DNA from: G963704535 sp963704535 | Lineage (GTDB): Bacteria > Chloroflexota > Chloroflexia > Chloroflexales > Roseiflexaceae | Length of the DNA stretch: 64,000 bases | Assembly: GCA_963704535.1 (NCBI GenBank) | Contig: OY969916.1 | Coordinates: 7,688,001 to 7,752,000 of the forward strand | Direction of reading: 5' to 3' | Shown: one piece after another, positions 39,120 through 47,358 of the stretch | Layout of the letters: the number at the start of each line of letters is the position of its first letter | How positions within the stretch are numbered: the first letter of the stretch is position 1 | Translations under genes and position numbers: made by a program | Notes under the pieces: generated by a model | The model's input: the letters and a program-made list of their open reading frames with translations, nothing else | Databases searched by the model: none | Told to the model about the DNA's origin: nothing

Positions 39120-41213
39120 ATGTATTTCGACAAAATCCTGATCGCCAATCGCGGCGAGATCGCCGTCCGAATCATCCGCGCCTGCCGCGAGCTGGGCATC
39201 GCCGCCGTCGCCGTGTACAGCGAGCCCGACCGTGCGGCGCTGCACGTTCGCCTGGCCGACGAGGCCTACCCGCTGGTGCCTGCGCCGGCGGCCGGCGGCG
39301 CCCGCCAGCCGAACCCCTACCTCGACGCGGCGCAGATCATCGCCATAGCGCAGCGCTGCGGCGCGCGGGCGATCCACCCCGGCTACGGGTTCCTTTCCGA
39401 GCGGGCGCACTTCGCGCAGGCCTGCGGCGAGGCCGGGCTGGTGTTCGTCGGCCCGCCGCCCGCCGCGATCGAGCTGATGGGCTCCAAGATCGCCGCCAAG
39501 CGGCTGGCCGAGCAGGCCGGCGTGCCTACGGCGCCCGGCTACATGGGCGACGACCAGCGCCCGGAGATACTGCGCCAGGAGGCGCAGCGCGCCGGATTCC
39601 CGCTGCTGATCAAGGCCAGCGCCGGCGGTGGCGGCAAGGGGATGCGCACCGTCCACGCGCTGGAGGAGTTCGATGCTGCGCTGGAGGGCGCCCAGCGCGA
39701 GGCGCGCGCCGCTTTCGGCGACGACGCGGTATTCCTCGAACGGCTGCTCGCCCGCCCGCGCCACGTCGAGATCCAGGTGCTGGGCGACTCCCACGGCAAC
39801 TGCGTTCACCTGTTCGAGCGCGAGTGCTCGATCCAGCGTCGCCACCAGAAGATCGTCGAGGAGTCGCCCTCGCCGGCGCTCACGCCCAAGCTGCGCGCCG
39901 AGATGGGCGCCGCCGCCGTGCGGCTGGCCCAGGCCGCCGGCTACCAGAACGCCGGCACGGTCGAGTTCATGCTCGACGAGGACGGGCGCTACTACTTCCT
40001 TGAGATGAACACCCGCCTGCAAGTCGAGCACCCGGTCACTGAGCTGGTGACAGGGTTGGACCTGGTCCAGCTTCAGATCGCCGTCGCCGCCGGGGCCGCG
40101 CTGCCGTTTCGCCAGGCCAAGCTGCGCCAGCGCGGCCACGCGATCGAGGTGCGCGTCTACGCCGAGGACCCCGCGTCCTTCCTGCCGGCGACCGGGCGGG
40201 TAGCGCTATTCGCCCCGGCCGACGGGCCGGGCATCCGCAACGACGCCGGGCTTGAGAGCGGCGACGAAGTGACGGTCCACTATGACCCCATGCTGGCCAA
40301 GCTGATCGTCTACGCCGCCGACCGGCCGGCCGCGATTGCGCGGCTACGCCGGGCGCTCGACGGCTACGTGGTGCTGGGCGTCACCACCAACCTGCCGCTG
40401 CTGCGAGCCATCGCGGCACACCCTGCCTTCGCCGCTGGCGCCACCCAAACCGATTTCCTCACCGTGACCGGCCTGGCTGGCGCGACCTTCGAGCCGAACG
40501 CCCCGCCGCCCGAGGTCCTCGCCGCCGCCGCAATCTTTGACACCCAGCATACGGCAGCCGGAGGAGAAGAAGGGGTGAAGGGGAGAAAGGGTGAAGGGGA
40601 GAGACCCCTTCACCCCTTCACCCCTTCACCCCTTCACCCCCTCTCCCCGTCCAGCGACCCGTGGTGCGCCGGCCCCTGGCGCCTGCTGGGCGACGGCATA
40701 CGGCTGCGCTATACGTTCGGCGGGCAGGAGCACGCGGTGACGGCGACTAGGACGGCGGGCGGCTGGCGCGTCGAGGTGGGAGACAGCCGCCTCGCGGCCA
40801 CGGTCGTCGCCCAGCAGCCGGGCTGGCTGACGCTATCGTTCAGTGACGGAGAAGCCGCCCGCGTCGAGCGGTTCGCGGTCGCCCGCGACGGCGCGGCACG
40901 GCTGCTCGGCTGGCGCGGGAGCAGCTTCCAGCTCGCGCGCGCCGAGGCGCTGAACGTCGACGCGCTTGTCGGGCGGGCCGGCGGCGGTAGCGGGCACGCC
41001 TCGCTGGAGGCGCCCATGCCCGGCACGCTGGTCAAAGTGCTGGTGCAAGAGGGCCAGGAGGTTGTCGCGCAGCAGCCGCTGGTGGTGCTGGAGGCCATGA
41101 AGATGGAACACGTCGTCGTCGCGCCCCACGACGGCATTGTGCGCCGGCTGCCCTACGGCCCCGGCGCGCTGGTCGGCAAGGGCGCCACGCTGGTCGAGCT
41201 GGATGAGCGCTGA
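39120..41213 (+). CDS. Biotin-dependent acyl-CoA carboxylase alpha subunit (methylcrotonyl-CoA carboxylase type)
   Basis: 697 aa. The biotin carboxylase domain (1-about 450) shows ILIANRGEIAVRIIRACREL, IHPGYGFLSERAHFAQACGE, KASAGGGGKGMRTVHALEEF (ATP grasp) and EMNTRLQVEHPVTELVTGLD. Then come a BT-type linker region and the biotinyl domain, with the modified Lys at 661 in LEAMKMEHVV. Residues about 483-511 (GEEGVKGRKGEGERPLHPFT region) are the in-frame translation of an AAGGGGTGA/TCACCCCT palindrome at 40566-40651, placed between the two domains. With the hydratase upstream, carboxylation of 3-methylcrotonyl-CoA in leucine breakdown is likely; a beta subunit gene is not seen here. Confidence 0.88.
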   Translation: MYFDKILIANRGEIAVRIIRACRELGIAAVAVYSEPDRAALHVRLADEAYPLVPAPAAGGARQPNPYLDAAQIIAIAQRCGARAIHPGYGFLSERAHFAQACGEAGLVFVGPPPAAIELMGSKIAAKRLAEQAGVPTAPGYMGDDQRPEILRQEAQRAGFPLLIKASAGGGGKGMRTVHALEEFDAALEGAQREARAAFGDDAVFLERLLARPRHVEIQVLGDSHGNCVHLFERECSIQRRHQKIVEESPSPALTPKLRAEMGAAAVRLAQAAGYQNAGTVEFMLDEDGRYYFLEMNTRLQVEHPVTELVTGLDLVQLQIAVAAGAALPFRQAKLRQRGHAIEVRVYAEDPASFLPATGRVALFAPADGPGIRNDAGLESGDEVTVHYDPMLAKLIVYAADRPAAIARLRRALDGYVVLGVTTNLPLLRAIAAHPAFAAGATQTDFLTVTGLAGATFEPNAPPPEVLAAAAIFDTQHTAAGGEEGVKGRKGEGERPLHPFTPSPLHPLSPSSDPWCAGPWRLLGDGIRLRYTFGGQEHAVTATRTAGGWRVEVGDSRLAATVVAQQPGWLTLSFSDGEAARVERFAVARDGAARLLGWRGSSFQLARAEALNVDALVGRAGGGSGHASLEAPMPGTLVKVLVQEGQEVVAQQPLVVLEAMKMEHVVVAPHDGIVRRLPYGPGALVGKGATLVELDER
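40566..40651. repeat. AAGGGGTGA/TCACCCCT word palindrome inside the carboxylase gene
   Basis: AGAAGGGGTGAAGGGGAGAA words (40566-40599) face TCACCCCT octamers (40607-40651). Same family as 4708, 28587, 46007 and 63079, but here wholly coding and in frame. Confidence 0.88.
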
Positions 41214-41221
41214 TCCCCGCG

Positions 41222-41270
41222 TGAAAAGGGGGAGTTTGAGGGGTCGCCCCTCAAGAGTAACTCCACCCAC
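41222..41270. repeat. Partial MITE-G copy
   Basis: GTGAAAAGGGGGAGTTTGAG followed by GGGTCGCCCCTCAAG, just after the carboxylase stop codon. Confidence 0.7.
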
Positions 41271-41304
41271 TTGTTCATTCGCAGGTGCGCGCTGCGGAAC
41301 GAAC

Positions 41305-41333
41305 TTGCAAAGATCCCCAAAAGCTGCTATAAT
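41305..41333 (+). promoter_or_regulatory. tRNA operon promoter
   Basis: TTGCAA (41305-41310), 17 nt, TATAAT (41328-41333). It is 48 nt upstream of tRNA-Glu. Confidence 0.85.
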
Positions 41334-41381
41334 CCCCCGCGTTGCCGCGACGAGGCGATCAAGCGGCGATTAACCGTGAGT

Positions 41382-41458
41382 GGCCCCATCGTCTAGCGGC
41401 CTAGGACGCCACCCTCTCAAGGTGGAGACCGCGGGTTCGAATCCCGCTGGGGTCACCA
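41382..41458 (+). tRNA. tRNA-Glu (CTC)
   Basis: 77 nt with encoded CCA. Acceptor GGCCCCA/TGGGGTC, anticodon stem CCACC/GGTGG with loop CTCTCAA (anticodon CTC), T arm CGGGTTCGAATCCCG. Confidence 0.97.
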
Positions 41459-41463
41459 ACCAC

Positions 41464-41540
41464 GGGCCCGTGGTGTAGTGGTCGAACATGCGGCCCTGTC
41501 AAGGCCGAGAGCGCGGGTTCAAATCCCGTCGGGCCCGCCA
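41464..41540 (+). tRNA. tRNA-Asp (GTC)
   Basis: 77 nt with encoded CCA. Acceptor GGGCCCG/CGGGCCC, anticodon stem GGCC/GGCC with loop CTGTCAA (anticodon GTC), T arm CGGGTTCAAATCCCG. 5 nt after tRNA-Glu, in one transcript. Confidence 0.97.
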
Positions 41541-41545
41541 CAACA

Positions 41546-41585
41546 GCAAACGACCGGAGGTATATCCTCCGGTCGTTTTGCTTTT
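41546..41585 (+). terminator. Rho-independent terminator of the tRNA operon
   Basis: GCAAACGACCGGAGG and CCTCCGGTCGTTTTGC around TATAT, ending in a T-rich tract. Confidence 0.9.
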
Positions 41586-41597
41586 CACCACGATCTA

Positions 41598-41626
41598 TTG
41601 CCCCTAACCTCGATCTATGTTAGAAT
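41598..41626 (+). promoter_or_regulatory. Promoter of the membrane glycosyltransferase gene
   Basis: TTGCCC (41598-41603), 17 nt, TAGAAT (41621-41626). Confidence 0.55.
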
Positions 41627-41684
41627 CGCGCCGCATTGTGCAAGAACAAGCTCAAGACGCACTCGAACGCCTCATCAGCACTCC

Positions 41685-44036
41685 ATGGCAAAGTATCAGA
41701 CCATACTGGCCCACCTGTCGCGGCTCCTCTGGGCGGCGCTCATGGGCGCGCTGCTCCTCGCGCTGGCCTACCAGGTCCCCGCGCGGCATGCGGTCGACAT
41801 AGGCGGGTATGATGCCGCGTATGTGCAGGGCTTCCACGATGCCGAGCTATACCAATCGCCGGACCTGGCCGGCTCAGACGGCCACGCCCGCTGGACACGC
41901 GACACCTCGTACCTGCTCTTTCCGCAGATCGGTTTGCCGGCCCGCCTGACGCTGCGGCTGCGCGGCCCGCGCGCAGCAACCCCCGTCACCATCCTGCTTA
42001 ACGGCAGCCGCCAACTCGGGCAGCTCCAGGTCGGCACAGACTGGCAGGAGGTCTCCTTCGTCATCGACGGCGGCCTACGCAAACCAAACGACGTAGTGAT
42101 CGAGCTGCACAGCCCGGCGGCGCCCAGGAGCCCGGAGGACCCACGCCCGGTCGGCATCTTGGTTGATCGAGCGCTTCTGGAAACGGACAGCCTGCCGCTC
42201 ATGCCCTACCCGGCGCAGATGATCTATGGCACCCTCGCCGTATGTCTGCTGGCACTGGTGCTCAAACCGCAGCGCGCCACCCCGCTCACCCTGCTCGCGG
42301 CGTCGCTGATCCTGGCGTCGGCGTTTCTGCTGCTGTACCGCCTACAGCCGGCCTACCCCTACCCGTTGCGCTGGCTGCTGCCCGCGCTCGACGCGCTGCT
42401 GGCGGCGCTGCTGGTGCTGCGCTATGGCCCGGCCCTGGCCCGGCGCTTTCCGCGCCTGCTCGACTTAGCGGCGCTTGGCGGCATCGCGATCTGGACGCTG
42501 GCAGTGCTCTGGGCCGGGCGGGCGCATGTGGTCGTCTCCGCGCCGGGGGTCGAGAAAGACTTCCACGTCTTCGCCACGCGCTCGTTCGCCCTCGGCGACC
42601 TGTTCGCCCGCGACGGGGTGAACACCGTGCTGCGCGCCGACGGCTTCTACAACCTGGGCTACCCGCTGCTGCTCTGGCTGGCCCGTCCGCTCACGGCCGA
42701 CAATCCCTTTCTCGCCGCGCAGGTGGTCGCGGCGATCAGCGGCGCGCTGCTGCTGGGCGCAACCTGGTGGCTGGTGCGGCAATTGCTCGGCCCTCGGCTG
42801 GCGCTGTTGGCCGTGCTGATGCTGGCGTTGAGCGCCTTTGTCGTCGAGTACGCGCTGTACCTTGGCACCGACATGCCCTTCGCCGCGCTCTCCACGCTGG
42901 CACTGGCGCTGATCGTCCCCGGCGGCGGACGCCGGCTGCGGCTGCGGCTCGCGGCGGCCGGGCTGGCGGCCGGGCTGGCCTTTCTGATCCGTCACCCTGG
43001 GCTGCTGCTGCTCCCGATCGGCATCGTCTCGCTGTGGTGGCAGGCTCGGCATCAGCCCCAAGCCGAAGCCCCGCAGGCACGGCCATGGAGCCAGGTGGCG
43101 ATCCTGGCTGGCGCCTTCCTGCTGGCGATCCTGCCGCAACTGGTCGTCAGCGCCAGCGAGACCGGCCGGCCGCTCTACAATCAGCAGGCCAAGAATGTCT
43201 GGCTGGCGGTGTACGGCAACAGCGACTGGTCGCGCTGGGGCGAGGAGCGTGACGATGTGCCGCTCGGCGAGGTCGTGCTGCGCGACCCAGGCCGCTTTTT
43301 CGCCAACTGGACGGCCAACCTGCGCGGCTACCTGGGCGCCGGCGGCGAGGATACCTCCGAGTACGGGCGCGCACTGCAACTGCGCTACCTGGGCTTCCCC
43401 GCCAACTGGCTAGCAATCGTCGGCGTGATCTGGTGGTGTGCGCTGGTATTGCGCTCGCTGCTTGCGCGGGAGCCCTCCCCACCGTCATGCACACGTTGGA
43501 TGGCCCTGCTGCTGCTTTGGGTCATCCTGTACGTGGTGGGGATCAGCGTCGGACTGTGGCACCTGCGCTTCTTCCTGCCGCTCGCGCCGGTCTATGCCCT
43601 CGCCGCCGCCTGGACGATCGACCGGTTGATCGGCGTGCTGGAGCGCTGGACCGCCACACGTCATTCGCACACATTCGCCGGCGATGCTCCGCTAGCCGGC
43701 TCCGCGCTGATCTTGCTCGCGCTGCTGCTCCCGAGCTTCGCCACCGGCACGCGATATGTCGTCGAGAACCAGCCTGGCGACGAGGTTGCCGTCATTCAGT
43801 TGATCGAGCGAACCGCCGGCGAGCCGATTCTGGTCTGTGTGCCCGATCGCGTATCGCTGGGCAAATACTCGGTGATCGCCCACCGGGTGGTGGATGAGCG
43901 CGGCTGCCGCGACGCGGCAACGGTGCGGGAATCAGGGGCACGCTACCTGCTCTGGTCTGCGTCCCTTGGCACGCCGCCGGTTGGCCAGGAGCCGGTCGGC
44001 GGCGCGGGCGTGTACACGCTGTACCGGCTAGGGTGA
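41685..44036 (+). CDS. GT39/ArnT-like membrane glycosyltransferase
   Basis: 783 aa. One N-terminal membrane segment (ILAHLSRLLWAALMGALLLA), then an extracytoplasmic beta-rich domain (about 30-190, LTLRLRGPRAATPVTILLNG), then ten or so membrane helices. The first loop of the polytopic part holds an acidic site (PGVEKDFHVFATRSFALGDL, with GFYNLGYPLLLWLARP) as in GT-C enzymes that use polyprenyl-phosphate sugars. An unusual point is the N-terminal carbohydrate-binding-like domain. The start at 41685 has no strong ribosome site. Probable role: cell-surface glycosylation. Confidence 0.75.
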   Translation: MAKYQTILAHLSRLLWAALMGALLLALAYQVPARHAVDIGGYDAAYVQGFHDAELYQSPDLAGSDGHARWTRDTSYLLFPQIGLPARLTLRLRGPRAATPVTILLNGSRQLGQLQVGTDWQEVSFVIDGGLRKPNDVVIELHSPAAPRSPEDPRPVGILVDRALLETDSLPLMPYPAQMIYGTLAVCLLALVLKPQRATPLTLLAASLILASAFLLLYRLQPAYPYPLRWLLPALDALLAALLVLRYGPALARRFPRLLDLAALGGIAIWTLAVLWAGRAHVVVSAPGVEKDFHVFATRSFALGDLFARDGVNTVLRADGFYNLGYPLLLWLARPLTADNPFLAAQVVAAISGALLLGATWWLVRQLLGPRLALLAVLMLALSAFVVEYALYLGTDMPFAALSTLALALIVPGGGRRLRLRLAAAGLAAGLAFLIRHPGLLLLPIGIVSLWWQARHQPQAEAPQARPWSQVAILAGAFLLAILPQLVVSASETGRPLYNQQAKNVWLAVYGNSDWSRWGEERDDVPLGEVVLRDPGRFFANWTANLRGYLGAGGEDTSEYGRALQLRYLGFPANWLAIVGVIWWCALVLRSLLAREPSPPSCTRWMALLLLWVILYVVGISVGLWHLRFFLPLAPVYALAAAWTIDRLIGVLERWTATRHSHTFAGDAPLAGSALILLALLLPSFATGTRYVVENQPGDEVAVIQLIERTAGEPILVCVPDRVSLGKYSVIAHRVVDERGCRDAATVRESGARYLLWSASLGTPPVGQEPVGGAGVYTLYRLG

Positions 44037-44039
44037 AAG

Positions 44040-44092
44040 TAGGGGGAGTTTGAGGGGCCGGCCCTCAAGAAAAGCCTCTCCCCTTTTATCCT
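44040..44092. repeat. Partial MITE-G copy
   Basis: GGGGGAGTTTGAGGGGCCGG and CCCTCAAG hairpin, 4 nt after the stop codon. Confidence 0.65.
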
Positions 44093-44167
44093 TACGGCCG
44101 ACAGCAAGATCAGTTAGAATATACCTTCGAAACGACCACGATGCCCGGCGGCGAAAGGATCGTACGG

Positions 44168-45772
44168 ATGGACAATCGCGAAACGACCACGGCCGAGCTG
44201 CTGCGCGAGGTCCAGGCGCTGCGAGAAGAGGTGGCGGAGCTGCGTGAGCGCGCGGCGGAACACCGGCGGGTCGAGGAGCAGCTGCGGCAGCGGGCCGAGA
44301 GCTTTCTCAGCATCGTACACGGCAGCGCCGAGGGCATATCGATCCAGGCTCAGGATCGCATCGTCGAGGTCAACCAGACCTTCGCGGCCATGTTTGGCTA
44401 CCCGATCCAGGAGACGATCGGCCGGTCGGTGCTCGACTTTGTTGTGCCGGCCGACCGGGCGCGCGTTCTGGAGCGGATCGCCGAGAATGACGAGCAGCCC
44501 TACCAGATCGAGGTGCTACGCAAGGACGGCTCGACCTTCCCGGCTGAGATCGCCGGCAAATCGATCCGCTACCAGGGGCGCCAGGCCCGCATGGCAATGA
44601 TCCGCGACATCGGCGAGCGCCGGCGCGCCGAGGCGGCGTTGCGCGAGAGCCAAGAGCGCTACCGGGCGTTCGTCATGAACAGCTCCGAGGCGATCTGGTG
44701 CTTCGATCTGGACCAGCCGGTCGCGATCAGCTGCCCCGAGGATGAGCAGATCGAACTGTTCTACCAGTATGGATACCTGGGCGAGTGCAACCAGGCGATG
44801 GCTCAGATGTATGGCTATGACGCCGCCGCCGAGATCGCCGGCGCCCGGCTCGGCGACCTGCTGGTGCGCTCGGACCCGCAGAATGTCGCCTACCTGCGCG
44901 CCTTCATCCGCGCCGGCTACCAACTCGTCGACGCCGAGTCCCACGAGGTCGATAAGCAGAACAACGCCAAGTACTTCCTGAACAACCTGCTGGGGATCAT
45001 CGAAGATGGCCGCCTGGCGCGGGCCTGGGGCACCCAGCGCGATATCACCGAGCACAAGCGGCTCTACCACGAGGCGCAAGAGGCCATTCGCACCCGCGAC
45101 ATCTTCTTCTCGATCGCCGCCCACGAACTGAGGACGCCGCTCACGTCGCTGCTGGGCCACGCCCAGTTGCTGCAGCGCCGGGTGGACGGCGACGGCGCGT
45201 TCACCGAGCGCGACCGGCGCGCGACCCAGGTGATCGCCGCCCAGGCCGCCCGGCTCAACAAGCTGGCCCTTTCGCTGCTCGACCTGTCTCGCCTCCAGAG
45301 CGGGCAACTGGCCCTCGATCGGGCCATCGTCGAGCTTGGCGCGCTGGCGCGCCGGGTCGTCGGCGAGATCCAGCCGACCCTCGACCAGCATACGCTGGTG
45401 TTCGATGGCCCGGACGACGCGCTGACCGTCGATGCGGATGAGCTACGGCTGGAGCAGGTGCTGCACAACCTGATCGGCAACGCGATCAAATACAGCCCCC
45501 AGGGCGGGACGGTGACGGTGTGTTTGACACGGCAGGCAGCGCGAGTGTGTATCGCGATCACCGACCAGGGCATCGGCATCCCGGCTGCGGCCATCCCCCA
45601 GCTCTTCCAGCGCTTCTACCGGGCGCCCAACGTGGAGCAGCACCAGATCAACGGCATGGGCATCGGGCTCTACGTGGTCAAGCAGATCCTCGATCTGCAC
45701 GGCGGCACCGTGATCGTCGAGAGCGCGGAGCTGGCCGGCAGCACATTTACGGTGTGCCTCCCGCTGGCGTGA
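44168..45772 (+). CDS. PAS-PAS sensor histidine kinase (soluble)
   Basis: 534 aa. A coiled-coil start (LREVQALREEVAELRERAAE) is followed by PAS-1 (SAEGISIQAQDRIVEVNQTF), PAS-2 (MNSSEAIWCFDLDQ...), HisKA with His in IAAHELRTPLTSLLGHAQLL, and HATPase (LHNLIGNAIKYSPQGG, DQGIGI, NGMGIGLYVVKQILDLHGG). No membrane segment, so it senses a cytosolic signal. AAAGG lies 10 nt upstream of the ATG at 44168, preferred over an in-frame ATG at 44141. A GTCGGTG-type repeat starts directly at the stop codon. Confidence 0.88.
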   Translation: MDNRETTTAELLREVQALREEVAELRERAAEHRRVEEQLRQRAESFLSIVHGSAEGISIQAQDRIVEVNQTFAAMFGYPIQETIGRSVLDFVVPADRARVLERIAENDEQPYQIEVLRKDGSTFPAEIAGKSIRYQGRQARMAMIRDIGERRRAEAALRESQERYRAFVMNSSEAIWCFDLDQPVAISCPEDEQIELFYQYGYLGECNQAMAQMYGYDAAAEIAGARLGDLLVRSDPQNVAYLRAFIRAGYQLVDAESHEVDKQNNAKYFLNNLLGIIEDGRLARAWGTQRDITEHKRLYHEAQEAIRTRDIFFSIAAHELRTPLTSLLGHAQLLQRRVDGDGAFTERDRRATQVIAAQAARLNKLALSLLDLSRLQSGQLALDRAIVELGALARRVVGEIQPTLDQHTLVFDGPDDALTVDADELRLEQVLHNLIGNAIKYSPQGGTVTVCLTRQAARVCIAITDQGIGIPAAAIPQLFQRFYRAPNVEQHQINGMGIGLYVVKQILDLHGGTVIVESAELAGSTFTVCLPLA

Positions 45773-45773
45773 T

Positions 45774-46046
45774 ATCGACGACCGACCGCCGACGACCGAC
45801 CACCGACGACCGACCATCGACTATGGGCAGGTGGTCACGGAGGGCAGGCTCTACAGGTGCAGGGTGCTTCTGGGTTCGGTGGGGGGCGTATGCAACGCCG
45901 GGGGCGTATGCAACGCCGGGGGCGTATGCAACGCCGGGGGCGTATGCAATACGCCCTTACGTGGCTCCATCCATCATCCACACATCCACCATCCTCAGAT
46001 GCACCCCTTCATCTTGTCATCGTGTCACCTTGTCACCCCGTCGGCC
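45774..46046. repeat. Repeat block between kinase and phosphotransferase genes
   Basis: CGACCGAC words (45778-45820), a TCACGGAGGGCAGGCTC word, four copies of the 18-bp unit GGGGCGTATGCAACGCCG (45882-45955), CATCCAC words, and TCACCTTG octamers (46007-46046). The last supply the phosphotransferase end GVTR and its stop. No gene. Confidence 0.85.
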
Positions 46047-47269
46047 GCCTCGATCAGGCGCGGCACCAGATGCCATTCCTTGACCGTCAAGGCGCGGTAG
46101 CGGCGGCCTGCCACCTTGAGCATCGAGGCCGACTGAAAGAGCGCCAGTGAGCGCTGGTCGGGCGCTGGGCGTGTCGCCAGGTAGCCGTCGAGAAAGACCC
46201 GCCCGACGTGCTCGATGAAGTCGGCTTGCTGCGGCTGGCGGATGGCCTTCCAGCGCAGGTAGGCCAGGAAATTGCCGATGTCGCGGGCCGGGTCGGACCA
46301 GCAGAAACTGTCCAGGTCGATCATCACCAGCGCGCCGTTCTCGATCATAAACTGGTCGGTGCGGAAGGTCCCGTGGCTGGCCACGGGCGCTGGCTCGGCC
46401 CGGCCCTGGGCTAGCGCCAGGAGGCGGTCGAGCGTCTCCTGGTAGCGCCCGGCCAGCGCCCCATCGGCGATCGCCATAGGCGCCACGTACTCGTGGAGTT
46501 CCTCCAAATCCTCGGCCAGCGTGCGGCGCGGCCCATCGATTCCCTTCAGGCCGTGCAGCGCCGCCAGGCGCCCGCCGGCGGCCCGTAGCCAGCGCTCGCG
46601 CACGTCGCCGTTCTCGGCAGGGTCAAAGGCGCGCGTGTTCAGCTCCTCGCCACCGGCGACCGCCGGCTGGATCAGCATGTGGACCTCCGGCCAGTAGGCC
46701 AGCGGCGCGGGGATGCGCGGCAGGTCCGGCGCAGCTTCGCTGGCGGCGTGGAGCGCGCTGATCGTCGCCAGCAACTGCTCGGCGCCCTCTCTGAGCAGCT
46801 TCCCGAAAAAGACCTGCCGGCCCGAGGCGGTATCCAGGTCGTAGCGGAACACGCAGCGGGCACCGGGCTTGTAGCGCACGGGAGTGACCTGGCAGGACTC
46901 AACCGGCGCGCCCAGGAGCGCGGCGAAGCGCCGGCCCATCGCCTCCGCATCGGTCGCGGCCGCCAGCCAGGGCAGCCGCCCGTCGTCGTCGTAGAGCCGG
47001 TGGGCGACCCCTGCCGGGCTGATCTCGACGACGCCGATGGTCGGCCGGGGCTGCTCGCCTGGGCGCGCCGCCTGAAGCTCATAGACCGTCACGCAGCGGG
47101 TCGCGGGCTGGTACTTCGTATCCTGAAGGCGGCACTTGCCGATCGTCACTGCCGGCGAGCCGTCCGCCGCACCCGGCCAGCGCCCCTCGAACAGCCGCAC
47201 CACGCCGCCGAGGTCGAACGCCAGCGGCAGATCAGGCAGCTTCGGATCGAAGTCGAACCTGTTGTCCAT
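46025..47269 (-). CDS. APH-like phosphotransferase with an atypical catalytic loop
   Basis: 414 aa of the aminoglycoside/choline-kinase-like fold. The N-lobe includes RYKPGARCVFRYDL and VFFGKLLREG (Lys region). The catalytic loop, normally HGDxxxxN, reads SHGTFRTDQFMI, so the usual Asp and Asn are Thr and Gln, while the metal-binding IDLDSFCWSDPARDIGNFLA is preserved. Either the Asp of TDQ takes over or catalysis is lost. The start at 47269 has GGAGGTG upstream. It follows the glycosyltransferase gene in the same direction, so a joint role in surface glycan or antibiotic modification is possible. Confidence 0.78.
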   Translation of the reverse strand: MDNRFDFDPKLPDLPLAFDLGGVVRLFEGRWPGAADGSPAVTIGKCRLQDTKYQPATRCVTVYELQAARPGEQPRPTIGVVEISPAGVAHRLYDDDGRLPWLAAATDAEAMGRRFAALLGAPVESCQVTPVRYKPGARCVFRYDLDTASGRQVFFGKLLREGAEQLLATISALHAASEAAPDLPRIPAPLAYWPEVHMLIQPAVAGGEELNTRAFDPAENGDVRERWLRAAGGRLAALHGLKGIDGPRRTLAEDLEELHEYVAPMAIADGALAGRYQETLDRLLALAQGRAEPAPVASHGTFRTDQFMIENGALVMIDLDSFCWSDPARDIGNFLAYLRWKAIRQPQQADFIEHVGRVFLDGYLATRPAPDQRSLALFQSASMLKVAGRRYRALTVKEWHLVPRLIEAADGVTR

Positions 47270-47284
47270 TCACACCTCCGTATA

Positions 47285-47357
47285 CTGGAGATTGGAGATT
47301 GGAGATTAGAGAGTGCAACCTCCAATCTCCAATCTCCAATCTCTAATCCCAATCTCT
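47285..47357. repeat. GGAGATT/AATCTCC heptamer palindrome
   Basis: GGAGATT words (47287-47308) and CCAATCT words (47322-47357); it ends at the glycosyltransferase stop codon. Confidence 0.85.
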
Positions 47358-47358
47358 A

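Noticed and set aside
45882..45955. 18-bp GGGGCGTATGCAACGCCG units as a plasmid iteron origin
   Set aside because: No replication initiator gene or AT-rich region nearby; the unit is one of many amplified words in spacers.
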